Source of the DNA: Pararoseburia sp963661325
GTDB taxonomy: Bacteria > Bacillota > Clostridia > Lachnospirales > Lachnospiraceae
NCBI GenBank assembly: GCA_963661325.1
Contig: CAVLBP010000065.1
Coordinates: forward strand, 1-12,877
Length of the DNA stretch: 12,877 nt
Direction of reading: 5' to 3'
Shown: piece after piece, positions 1 to 6,677 of the stretch
How the letters are laid out: every line of letters starts with the position of its first letter
Numbering within the stretch: the first letter of the stretch is position 1
Translations under genes and position numbers: made by a program
Notes under the pieces: generated by a model
What the model saw: only the letters and a program-made list of their open reading frames with translations
Told to the model about the DNA's origin: nothing
Databases searched by the model: none

Positions 1-645
1 ACGCTGGCGACTCTTTTGATCGATCTGTGGATCTTTTATGTGGCGGATAAGAAACTGGCAAGTGGCAGTATGGAGGAGACTTGTGATGAGAAGGAACTAC
101 TCCGCCAGTATGAAAAAGTAAAGCGGTGTGATGCGGCAGAGAAAAGAGAATTGGGCTATGGGATTGCAAAAAGAAAGGTGACCCGTGCCCTGCAAAAAGT
201 CTTTCCCCAGTGGCTCTTGGAAGTGTCTTTGCTCTTGCAGAGTGAAAATGTGCAGGTGGCGATCATGGAATCCTATGAGGAAGCGCCCCTGCTCTTAAAG
301 CCGGAACTGCGTCAACTGATACAGGATCTACAGCAGAGACCGACAGACATGGAACCTTATCTGGCATTTTTGCAGACCTATGCCCTGCCGGAAGTACAGT
401 CCTCTATGAAGATGCTTTATTCTTTGTCGGAGGGCACCGGGGGCAATGCATCCAGCCAGATCAGTGATATTATCCGTAGAAATCAACTGCTTTTCGATCA
501 GGCACAGAAGATGAAAAATGAGGACGCCCTGGGTGGGCTCTATGCCTTATTTTTAGCACCGCAGTTGACCGGGGGAGCCAAGATGTTAGTGGACATGGTC
601 ATGCTCTTTTATGTCATGATGGCAAGCAGTGTCTTGCAGATGTAG
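1..645 (+). CDS. TadB/TadC-like (type II secretion F-type) pilus platform protein, 3' part
   Basis: The reading frame is open from base 1, so the true start lies upstream; a TTG at 16 only looks like a start. About 214 residues are visible. They begin with the end of a hydrophobic segment (LLIDLWIFYVADKK), continue as a charged, largely helical cytoplasmic domain, and finish with a second membrane helix (about residues 190-214). This layout of helical domain plus C-terminal transmembrane segment is that of the inner-membrane platform proteins of Tad/Flp pilus systems (T2SSF family). Segments such as FPQWLLEVSLLLQ and LPEVQSSMKMLYSLSEG resemble what I recall of divergent Lachnospiraceae members. 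The role would be anchoring the assembly ATPase and extracting pilin subunits from the membrane. The gene ends 15 bases before a pilin-like gene, consistent with one operon. The family call rests on memory and context, not on a search. Confidence 0.6.
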   Translation, partial: TLATLLIDLWIFYVADKKLASGSMEETCDEKELLRQYEKVKRCDAAEKRELGYGIAKRKVTRALQKVFPQWLLEVSLLLQSENVQVAIMESYEEAPLLLKPELRQLIQDLQQRPTDMEPYLAFLQTYALPEVQSSMKMLYSLSEGTGGNASSQISDIIRRNQLLFDQAQKMKNEDALGGLYALFLAPQLTGGAKMLVDMVMLFYVMMASSVLQM

Positions 646-660
646 GAAAGGGGAAAGTTT

Positions 661-996
661 ATGGAAGTCATTATAAAATCATTTATCGGGATTTTCTGTC
701 TCATGCTTTTGACGGTCACGGGGATTGGCATTACGGCGACATCGGTATCTGCGCGAAATGCAAATGCCTTTCTGACTGCTAGCGCCGAAAGGATCGAGGC
801 AGCACATTTTGCAAAGAATGTGATCGAAGCCTGTCAGGCGGATGCAGAGGAAATGGACTATGGCCTTAGTGTGGAAGTTTATCGACCGGGGGAGAGTAAG
901 CAGGCAGCCTATGGAAGTCTGGCGCTGACCTATGCCTATGGCATTCCCTTTTTTAACTTGGAAAATAGCAGAACGATTCAGGCGGATTTATGGTAA
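661..996 (+). CDS. pilin/TadE-like single-pass membrane protein
   Basis: This is a 111-residue protein with an ATG preceded by AAAGGGG about 7 bases upstream. It starts with a short polar stretch and then one hydrophobic helix (about residues 8-28), followed by an extracytoplasmic domain of about 80 residues. The helix runs into a segment beginning SARNANAF, the layout of pseudopilins and TadE-like minor pilins, where the N-terminal helix packs into the fibre. Similar small proteins next to TadB/TadC genes in Lachnospiraceae carry an A-N-F-A-like motif, a single Cys and a C-terminal Y-x-Y-x-I-P strand. Here these appear as AHFAKNVIEAC and LTYAYGIPFFNL. It sits between the platform gene and two micro-ORFs with gaps of 12-15 bases. 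No classical G|xxxxE prepilin cleavage site is clear, so assignment as a pilin is an inference from architecture and context. Confidence 0.55.
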   Translation: MEVIIKSFIGIFCLMLLTVTGIGITATSVSARNANAFLTASAERIEAAHFAKNVIEACQADAEEMDYGLSVEVYRPGESKQAAYGSLALTYAYGIPFFNLENSRTIQADLW

Positions 997-1008
997 AGGA
1001 GGAAGCAG

Positions 1009-1113
1009 ATGCAGGAAATTATGCGGGATTATGGAATGGCGCTTTTTTATAGCGTCATCGGTGGCAGTATTTGTGGTATCTTCCTGTTGGCGATACAGGC
1101 ATTTTGTATGTAA
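1009..1113 (+). CDS. 34-residue membrane micropeptide of the Tad-like operon
   Basis: A very short ORF starts at an ATG with a strong AAAGGAGG Shine-Dalgarno (995-1002) 6 bases upstream. The peptide begins MQEIMRDYG and is otherwise one hydrophobic helix ending in FCM. The first nine residues follow M-x-E-I-[MI]-x-x-Y-G, shared with the next two genes (MKEIMDTYG at 1130 and MTEIIRNYG at 1280). The shared start, the good ribosome site and the neat fit between flanking genes argue that it is translated. It could be a minimal Flp-type subunit, or a leader-type remnant of a larger relative. No function can be assigned beyond a membrane peptide of the pilus-like locus. Confidence 0.6.
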   Translation: MQEIMRDYGMALFYSVIGGSICGIFLLAIQAFCM

Positions 1114-1117
1114 AGAG

Positions 1118-1122
1118 AGGAG
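1118..1122 (+). promoter_or_regulatory. Shine-Dalgarno that fixes the start of the 46-residue ORF
   Basis: AGGAG lies 7 bases before the ATG at 1130. The frame stays open upstream to an ATG at 932, but that longer version would overlap both neighbouring genes, so this site decides for 1130. Confidence 0.65.
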
Positions 1123-1129
1123 AAGGGCG

Positions 1130-1270
1130 ATGAAAGAGATTATGGATACTTACGGGGAAATGCTGCTGGCGGTCGTTACGACCGTCATGCTGGGAATTTT
1201 GTTCTGGCAGCAGTTAAGGACACCTTTGGGTGCGGGGCTGGAACTGGCATTAGAGCACATGTTTGGATAA
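1130..1270 (+). CDS. 46-residue membrane peptide of the Tad-like operon
   Basis: The ORF begins at ATG 1130 behind AGGAG and encodes 46 residues. MKEIMDTYG is followed by a hydrophobic helix (about residues 11-26) and a short amphipathic tail ending HMFG. Size and layout (short N-terminal tag, one helix, short tail) are like Flp pilins, which are typically 50-70 residues. The usual Flp cleavage motif with Glu at +5 after Gly is absent. If Gly9 were the -1 residue, a Glu would be at +1 instead. The N-terminus is paralogous in pattern to the genes at 1009 and 1280. Spacing to the next gene is 9 bases. Pilin-like subunit is the best guess, held with low certainty. Confidence 0.6.
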   Translation: MKEIMDTYGEMLLAVVTTVMLGILFWQQLRTPLGAGLELALEHMFG

Positions 1271-1279
1271 GGGGAGAAT

Positions 1280-1774
1280 ATGACAGAAATAATCAGAAAC
1301 TATGGCAGGACTTTGCTTGTCATGGTGGTAGCCGGGGCTTTGCTGACCTTGTTTTTCTGCCTGTCTTTTGCAGGAGAAAAGGGGCTGTCTCGGACACTGG
1401 GAAAGCAGATGAAAGAGCAGATGGGGCAGGAGGTTTTGGGGATGCAGGCTTCGGATCGTGCTATGCAAAGCGCAAAAGCAACGTCGGTGCCGACAGCGAC
1501 CACGCAGACCCTATTGGTGGGAAATGTCTATAAGGCAGAGGAGATGATCTTAGCAAGGGATGCCAAGGGAAAGGAGGCATCTCTTGCCATCCTTTGGATC
1601 GAAGATACCGATAGCAGGGAAGTGATAAAAGCGCAGGAGGATGCGGCGGGAAAAGAAACGTATTGCTTTTGGCATAGTGGCATCTATCGGGCAAAAGTTA
1701 CGCTTTGGGATGCGCAAGGGGCAAGCCAAAAGGGATGGATCTATCTGCGAGTGGAGGAAGGGGGACAAGGATGA
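1280..1774 (+). CDS. single-pass surface protein with M-x-E-I-x-x-x-Y-G start, Tad-like operon
   Basis: This is a 164-residue protein. Its ATG has AAGGGGAG immediately upstream, with a short spacer of about 3 bases. It begins MTEIIRNYG and then has a transmembrane helix (about residues 10-31). A polar, Gln/Met/Ala/Thr-rich stalk follows (about 35-75), then a compact C-terminal domain (about 75-160) rich in Trp, Tyr and Val that looks beta-rich (LAILWIEDTDSREV, YRAKVTLWD, WIYLRVEEG). The domain may be immunoglobulin-like; I do not recognise a named family. The shared N-terminus links it to the two upstream micropeptides, as though the same membrane-insertion segment had been fused to an extracellular domain. 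Its stop overlaps the next start (ATGA at 1771-1774), implying translational coupling. Confidence 0.65.
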   Translation: MTEIIRNYGRTLLVMVVAGALLTLFFCLSFAGEKGLSRTLGKQMKEQMGQEVLGMQASDRAMQSAKATSVPTATTQTLLVGNVYKAEEMILARDAKGKEASLAILWIEDTDSREVIKAQEDAAGKETYCFWHSGIYRAKVTLWDAQGASQKGWIYLRVEEGGQG

Positions 1775-2364
1775 AATATATCGTGTATGGTCTGATTTCT
1801 GCTGCGATTCTGCTGCTTTCTCTTGTCATGATCTTGACGGTAGAAGGGCGGACCGATCATGAAAAGGCTTTGGAAGAAGCTGTCGGGCTGGCACTGGATC
1901 AGGCTATGGAAGAGCAGTGGGAGCAGGCAGAAATCCGGACAGATGATAAGGCATGGGCGGATGCTTTTTGCCGGATCTTAAAAGACAAAATGCAAGGGCT
2001 GGGGATCAAAGGGGATTGTAAGGTAGAGGTCTACGGCGTGGATAGCAAGAATGGTCTGCTGTCTGTGGGGGTAACAGAGACTTACCGGCATCCCAATGGA
2101 AAAGAAGGAACCTGTCGCGTGACAAAAACTGCCCTGTGGGATCAAAAGATGGAAAAAGAAGATCACGAGGTGCGTTTTTATGTGGACGACAGACTATGGC
2201 AGGCATATCAGGTAGAGGATGGAGCAGACTTTATCCTGCCGCAGACTCCGGCGGTCGAGGGACGAAAGTTTTTAGGCTGGTCAAGACAGGCAGATAGGTG
2301 GAGTGGGGAAGCATTTCCCGCGCAGGTAGAGGAAACGCAGACTTATTATGCGTGCTTTGAGTAA
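1771..2364 (+). CDS. single-pass minor pilin-like protein with C-terminal InlB-type repeat
   Basis: The start at ATG 1771 overlaps the previous stop by four bases; an upstream in-frame ATG (1705) would intrude 70 bases into that gene. The 197-residue product has an N-terminal membrane helix (about residues 3-24). An alpha/beta domain follows, with the strand-rich stretch VEVYGVDSKNGLLSVGVTET and a Y-R-H-P-N-G-K-x-G turn typical of TadE-like proteins next to Firmicute Tad loci. Residues 134-197 form an InlB/Listeria-Bacteroides-type repeat: Y-x-V-x-D-G-A, L-P-Q-T-P, G-R-K-F-L-G-W and T-Y-Y-A-C-F. Such repeats occur in surface and adhesion proteins. The protein probably stays anchored by its helix or caps an appendage, with the repeat exposed. 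The repeat assignment is firm; the pilus role is inferred from context. Confidence 0.7.
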   Translation: MKYIVYGLISAAILLLSLVMILTVEGRTDHEKALEEAVGLALDQAMEEQWEQAEIRTDDKAWADAFCRILKDKMQGLGIKGDCKVEVYGVDSKNGLLSVGVTETYRHPNGKEGTCRVTKTALWDQKMEKEDHEVRFYVDDRLWQAYQVEDGADFILPQTPAVEGRKFLGWSRQADRWSGEAFPAQVEETQTYYACFE

Positions 2365-2394
2365 ATAAAATTCATAGGAAAATGGGGAGGAGCC

Positions 2395-5277
2395 ATGAGA
2401 AGAAGATTGCGAGAAAAACAGGGAAAACGAAAACAAGGGAAAAGGATCTGTGCTATGTTTTTGCTGGTGCTTACAGTCATATCCGGCGGAGGAAATGTGC
2501 TGCCGGTTCGGGCGGAAAGTCAGGGGATGGACTTGACAGAGCAGGCGGAGCACCAAGATACAGAAAAGTTGGTTTTCGGTTGGGAAGATGGGGCGATGTC
2601 TAAGACAAACATGGAAGGAATGGCGGCAGAAGCAGACGACCGACAGATACAAGACCTAGAGATGGAAGACACAGAAATCGAGGCGGCATACGCGGACGTA
2701 GAGATGCAAACCGCAGAAAACAAAAAAACGCGCGCGAACATAGATTTGCAAACCGCGACTTATGGCGGTGGCTGGTTCTATGACTACTGGATGTGTTCTT
2801 CTTGGACAGACTTTGTCTTGGGCGCATGGTTAAACGGGGCGACCAAGTTTGTCCTCCTGGAGGATATTCCCATGACAGAACGCTGGCTGATCACAGACGG
2901 TGCCAGCTTTACCATCAACGGCAACGGACACCAGATGGTCAATAACCTATCGCAACCAGGACCTATGATCACGGTGCAGAATGGTGCGACCCTGATCACA
3001 GAGGGCAATCTGACACTCAATGGAAACAACCACAGAAATAATGGTGCAGCAGCAGAGGGTGGATCTTCTGCTGTGGATTGTATCAATGCTTCATGGTACG
3101 GAAGTGATACTATTGTGAGCAATAATTGGAATTATGGCTATATTGGTGTGAATAATCTTGGCGGTGGTACCGGCTTTAATATTGTATCAGAGAATGGCTC
3201 GGGATTCCCGGCAATTGGTGTCTTTAACAACTGTCAGGCATATAACTGTGATGGTGCAGCTTTCTTTGCAAGAAACACAGATGGCAGAGGAGCAACGCTG
3301 ATTTGTAATAACTGCCAGGCTTATGACTCTTCCTGGGGCTTTATGATTCAGGACGGCGGAATGTATCTGACAGACTGTTCGGCAGATGCACCACGCTATG
3401 ACGGCAGTAAATGGCTCTATGGCGGTGCGGGCATCTCTTATATGGGGCAGGCGAGCGGCAGTGCCAAAGAGTGCAGTATGCAGGGGGCAAATTGCGGACT
3501 TTGGCTTAATGCTGTTAACCGCATTGAGGTACGCCAGTGTCAGATTAAAAGTAGTCAGGCTGGTGTTCTGGCTACGGCAAATGAGGCAAAATCCACCTAT
3601 CTTTTGGATGCCTGTGAGATCTATGGCAATACACATGGGCTGGTGCATGGCTTTTTCAATCGTCCGACCGGGGAGATAGAAAAAAGCAGTCTGCACAATA
3701 ATACGACTGCCATTTGTAATAGTGGAAATCTTTCTGTGAGCGCCTGTGCCATTTATGATAATGGGACGGGGATCGATAATGTGGATGGGGCATACTGTGC
3801 GCAAAAAGACGGCAGGATAGAGAAAAATACCTCATATGATATTTTGCAAAAAGGAGAATATCATTTATCCGGGGAAACCGCCATCTGTGGCAAGGGGATA
3901 TGGCTGGCAAAAGACAGGATTCTAAGACTGTCCGGTGCGCTATCCCAAAATCTTTCAAAGATCCCTCTGACGCTGGAAGAAGAAAGACCGGATCCGGGAC
4001 GACTTGTCCTATCCTGCGATTATGATAAGACCCAGAATACGGCAGACCAGATGAAAGAAAAATTTGCGCTGGCAAATACGCACACAAGTACATGGAAGGC
4101 GGATCAGGGGCAATACCGGTCTGCCATCCTGCGGGCGGGCACAGGATCCAATGCGCCTGTTGGACAGGTCATTGTATCCGAAGCATATATGGTTGCTTTT
4201 GCGGGAAACCTGAACAATCCCCATGTGACATTTTCACTGCCAGACCAAAAGTCCCTGTACTGGAAAGAAGCACAGACCATAAGTGCGCCTGCCTTAGCGG
4301 TCTTTTATGATGGCAGAACCTTTGCTTCCTTAGAACAGACCGGGTGGAGCAAGAACGCGCAGACGATAGAGGAGTTTTGGCAGATCGGACAGGATAAGGT
4401 ATTTCCTGCGGAGGCATGCACGCAGGACTATTGCTTCTATGCAAACTATGATGTGATAGCGGATGTTCTTATATGCGGAAACGGTCAGACAGCCGGGGAA
4501 GATTATCGGATTGGCAGTTGTAAAAAGATCTTTTCTTTACCGGAAAACACCTTTGCCCGCATAGAAGAAAGTCTGGTATGGGACGAAAATTTTGCCGAGG
4601 AAGTCTTGGAAAAAAAGACCTATGCCCATATGGGCTGGGCAATAAGGAAGGATGCTATTTATAAGGATGCAGATGTCTATTCTGTGGGGGATACCGTAGA
4701 CTTAAATGCCTGGGGCATGCAGGCTTTGGAAAGTGGGGGAGAAAAAGTAGATGCCAATGGCAGATTGGAGCCCCTGACTTTTTACAGTGTCTGGGACAGA
4801 CCGCCGGAGATTTCTGCAAAAAACCGCTACTGGTCAAAAGATCAAGTCAAGGAAGGCATGGTGACAAAACAGGAAGTCTTAAAAACGGCAAGGGCAAGCG
4901 ATGCCGAGGATGGAGAAGAACTGGTACTGGATGTGGATCTGCCGGATGCGGCGACTCTGCTTTCTTTGGGGGAGAAAGGCTATGTGACGGCACGCTATAA
5001 GGCAGTGGATGGTGCCGGGAATGTGACAGAGCGTCTGGTAAAGATCGGCATCACAGAAAGCGGTATTTATCAGGGGCAGTATCTGGATAGCCATGCCCTT
5101 GTCCTAAGAGGAATCGATCAGACTTATTATAATAAGGAGACAGAAGAAGCAGGAGGTTTGATGGAGGAGTCGATTTGGTATGCCGATCCTGCCTGCAAAG
5201 AAAAGATCTTACAGACTTTTTCCAATCTGGAGAAGGAAATGGCGGTTTTCTCCTATGATCTGTCGTCAGTAGAGTGA
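2395..5277 (+). CDS. secreted beta-helix surface protein / putative adhesin
   Basis: This is a 960-residue exported protein. The ATG sits behind a strong GGGGAGGAG site, 30 bases after the previous gene, so it is probably the last gene of the pilus-like operon. A highly basic N-terminus (residues 1-17) and hydrophobic core lead to a likely signal peptidase site after V-R-A40. Residues 41-117 are an acidic, low-complexity linker. From about 118 to 560 the sequence shows right-handed parallel beta-helix character: turns rich in Asn and Gly, and repeated x-C-x-[AI]-Y steps. About 600-800 contains two degenerate InlB-type segments with G-W and Y-x-x-Y/W endings. About 803-885 resembles a DUF5011/cadherin-like module (P-P-E-I, A-S-D-A-E-D-G, V-D-G-A-G-N). 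No LPXTG motif or C-terminal membrane helix is present, so attachment is unexplained. Adhesion or glycan binding is an inference; no catalytic motif is visible. Confidence 0.75.
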   Translation: MRRRLREKQGKRKQGKRICAMFLLVLTVISGGGNVLPVRAESQGMDLTEQAEHQDTEKLVFGWEDGAMSKTNMEGMAAEADDRQIQDLEMEDTEIEAAYADVEMQTAENKKTRANIDLQTATYGGGWFYDYWMCSSWTDFVLGAWLNGATKFVLLEDIPMTERWLITDGASFTINGNGHQMVNNLSQPGPMITVQNGATLITEGNLTLNGNNHRNNGAAAEGGSSAVDCINASWYGSDTIVSNNWNYGYIGVNNLGGGTGFNIVSENGSGFPAIGVFNNCQAYNCDGAAFFARNTDGRGATLICNNCQAYDSSWGFMIQDGGMYLTDCSADAPRYDGSKWLYGGAGISYMGQASGSAKECSMQGANCGLWLNAVNRIEVRQCQIKSSQAGVLATANEAKSTYLLDACEIYGNTHGLVHGFFNRPTGEIEKSSLHNNTTAICNSGNLSVSACAIYDNGTGIDNVDGAYCAQKDGRIEKNTSYDILQKGEYHLSGETAICGKGIWLAKDRILRLSGALSQNLSKIPLTLEEERPDPGRLVLSCDYDKTQNTADQMKEKFALANTHTSTWKADQGQYRSAILRAGTGSNAPVGQVIVSEAYMVAFAGNLNNPHVTFSLPDQKSLYWKEAQTISAPALAVFYDGRTFASLEQTGWSKNAQTIEEFWQIGQDKVFPAEACTQDYCFYANYDVIADVLICGNGQTAGEDYRIGSCKKIFSLPENTFARIEESLVWDENFAEEVLEKKTYAHMGWAIRKDAIYKDADVYSVGDTVDLNAWGMQALESGGEKVDANGRLEPLTFYSVWDRPPEISAKNRYWSKDQVKEGMVTKQEVLKTARASDAEDGEELVLDVDLPDAATLLSLGEKGYVTARYKAVDGAGNVTERLVKIGITESGIYQGQYLDSHALVLRGIDQTYYNKETEEAGGLMEESIWYADPACKEKILQTFSNLEKEMAVFSYDLSSVE

Positions 5278-5304
5278 AAATCGGAGGAATATACTTGGTA
5301 TTGC

Positions 5305-5332
5305 TTGATTTCTAAAAGAAAAAATATATAAT
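5305..5332 (+). promoter_or_regulatory. sigma-A-type promoter for the CNNM/CBS protein gene
   Basis: TTGATT (5305-5310) and a perfect TATAAT (5327-5332) are separated by 16 bases, with an AT-rich spacer. The site lies 53 bases before the start codon and after the beta-helix gene, so the downstream gene likely has its own transcript. No terminator hairpin was seen between the beta-helix stop and this promoter. Confidence 0.6.
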
Positions 5333-5367
5333 AAAATGAAATAACGAGATATTATTATAAGAAAGAA

Positions 5368-5374
5368 AAAGGAG
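5368..5374 (+). promoter_or_regulatory. Shine-Dalgarno selecting a TTG start
   Basis: AAAGGAG lies 10 bases before TTG 5385. The only nearby ATG (5377) is just 2 bases from the site, is out of frame, and runs into a stop after 11 codons, so the TTG is the sensible start. Confidence 0.6.
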
Positions 5375-5384
5375 TGATGTTTTT

Positions 5385-6665
5385 TTGGATACCGTCTCGA
5401 TACTTCAGTTAGTGATCTTGGTTGTTCTTTTATTTTTATCTGCGTTCTTTTCTTCTGCGGAAACAGCGCTGACAACCGTCAATAAGATCAAAATGAAATC
5501 TATGGCAGAAGAGGGCGATAAGCGGGCACAATGTGTGCTCAAGGTAACAGATGATTCGGCAAAGATGCTGTCAGCGATCCTGATCGGCAATAATGTCGTC
5601 AACCTGTCAGCATCATCACTGGCAACGACACTTGCCATACGCTTGCTGGGCAGTGTAGGCGCAGGTGTGGCAACAGGTCTTTTGACCCTGCTGATACTGA
5701 TCTTCGGTGAGATCTCTCCAAAGACGCTGGCGACACTCAATGCGACCAAGATATCTTTGTCTTATGCAAAGATCATCTGGGGCTTGATGGTGATTTTGAC
5801 ACCGGTCATCTTTTTGGTCAATAAGTTATCTTTGGCATTTTTACGTCTGCTTCGCGTAGATCCAAACCAGAATGAGGGAGCCATTACCGAGGAAGAATTG
5901 CGCATCATGGTAGATGCCAGCCATGAGAGTGGCGAGATCGAGGGAGAAGAACGAGAGTATATCCATAACATCTTTGATTTTACGGATGCGACCGCCAAGG
6001 AGATCATGATACCCCGTATTGATATGACTATGGTCAATGTGAACTGGTCCTATGACAAATTAGTGGAGACTTTTAAAGAGGATATGTTTACGCGTCTGCC
6101 GGTCTATGAGGGAGACACGGACAATATCATCGGTCTGATCAATATGAAGGATATGATCTTAGCACCGCGCGGAGAGGATTTTTCTATCCGGGACTATCTG
6201 CGAAAAGTGTATTTTACCTATGAACAGAAGAATACCTCGGAATTGTTTGAGGAGATGCGAAAGGAACGCTTAAGCCTTGCTATCGTGTTGGATGAATACG
6301 GTGCAGTGGCAGGACTTGTGACCTTAGAAGACCTCTTGGAAGAACTGGTAGGCGAGATCCGTGATGAATTTGACGGCAATGAGGAAGATGATCTCATCCA
6401 GATCAGTGACAGGGAGTATGATGTCCTTGGTTCTATGAATCTGGAAGATTTGTGTGACGAATTGCATCTTGCCTTTACGTCAGAAGATTATGATACCATC
6501 GGTGGATATCTGACCGGGCTTTTCGATCACTTCCCACAAAAGGGAGAAGTCTATGTGACCGGGGATGGCGTCATGCTTCGGGTAGAGGGCGTGGATAAAA
6601 AGCGTATCACCAAGGTGCATATCAAACTGCCGAAGTCGGACGATACAGAGGCAGGCATAGATTAA
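5385..6665 (+). CDS. HlyC/CorC-family (CNNM-CBS-CorC) membrane protein
   Basis: This is a 426-residue protein of normal family length. The N-terminal CNNM/DUF21 membrane domain (about residues 5-190) has several hydrophobic helices and the family motifs FFSSAETALTTVN, IGNNVVNLSAS and FGEISPKTLA. A CBS pair follows (about 200-330), with EIMIPRIDM and FTRLPVYEGDTDNIIGLI in the first half and LDEYGAVAGLVTLEDLLEEL in the second. The C-terminal CorC/HlyC domain (about 340-415) includes DTIGGYLTGLFDHFPQKGE. Family members sit in the cytoplasmic membrane and are linked to Mg2+ (in some cases Co2+) transport or efflux; the CBS pair binds adenosine nucleotides. The old hemolysin name is misleading. 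Translation most likely starts at TTG. The gene is monocistronic and ends 12 bases from the convergent araC-type gene with no terminator between. The family is certain; the transported ion cannot be read from the sequence. Confidence 0.93.
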   Translation: MDTVSILQLVILVVLLFLSAFFSSAETALTTVNKIKMKSMAEEGDKRAQCVLKVTDDSAKMLSAILIGNNVVNLSASSLATTLAIRLLGSVGAGVATGLLTLLILIFGEISPKTLATLNATKISLSYAKIIWGLMVILTPVIFLVNKLSLAFLRLLRVDPNQNEGAITEEELRIMVDASHESGEIEGEEREYIHNIFDFTDATAKEIMIPRIDMTMVNVNWSYDKLVETFKEDMFTRLPVYEGDTDNIIGLINMKDMILAPRGEDFSIRDYLRKVYFTYEQKNTSELFEEMRKERLSLAIVLDEYGAVAGLVTLEDLLEELVGEIRDEFDGNEEDDLIQISDREYDVLGSMNLEDLCDELHLAFTSEDYDTIGGYLTGLFDHFPQKGEVYVTGDGVMLRVEGVDKKRITKVHIKLPKSDDTEAGID

Positions 6666-6677
6666 AGGATCAGGCAT

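Noticed and set aside
932..1129. Longer N-terminus for the 46-residue ORF starting at 932
   Set aside because: It would overlap the end of the pilin-like gene and the whole 34-residue ORF, lacks a ribosome site, and the extension is not membrane- or pilin-like.
1705..1770. Upstream start for the InlB-repeat protein
   Set aside because: It adds 22 polar residues before the membrane helix and intrudes into the preceding gene; ATG 1771 with the ATGA overlap is better.
3187..3804. 205-residue ORF antisense to the beta-helix gene
   Set aside because: Composition is that of a reverse-frame shadow of a repetitive coding region; no ribosome site or recognisable domain.
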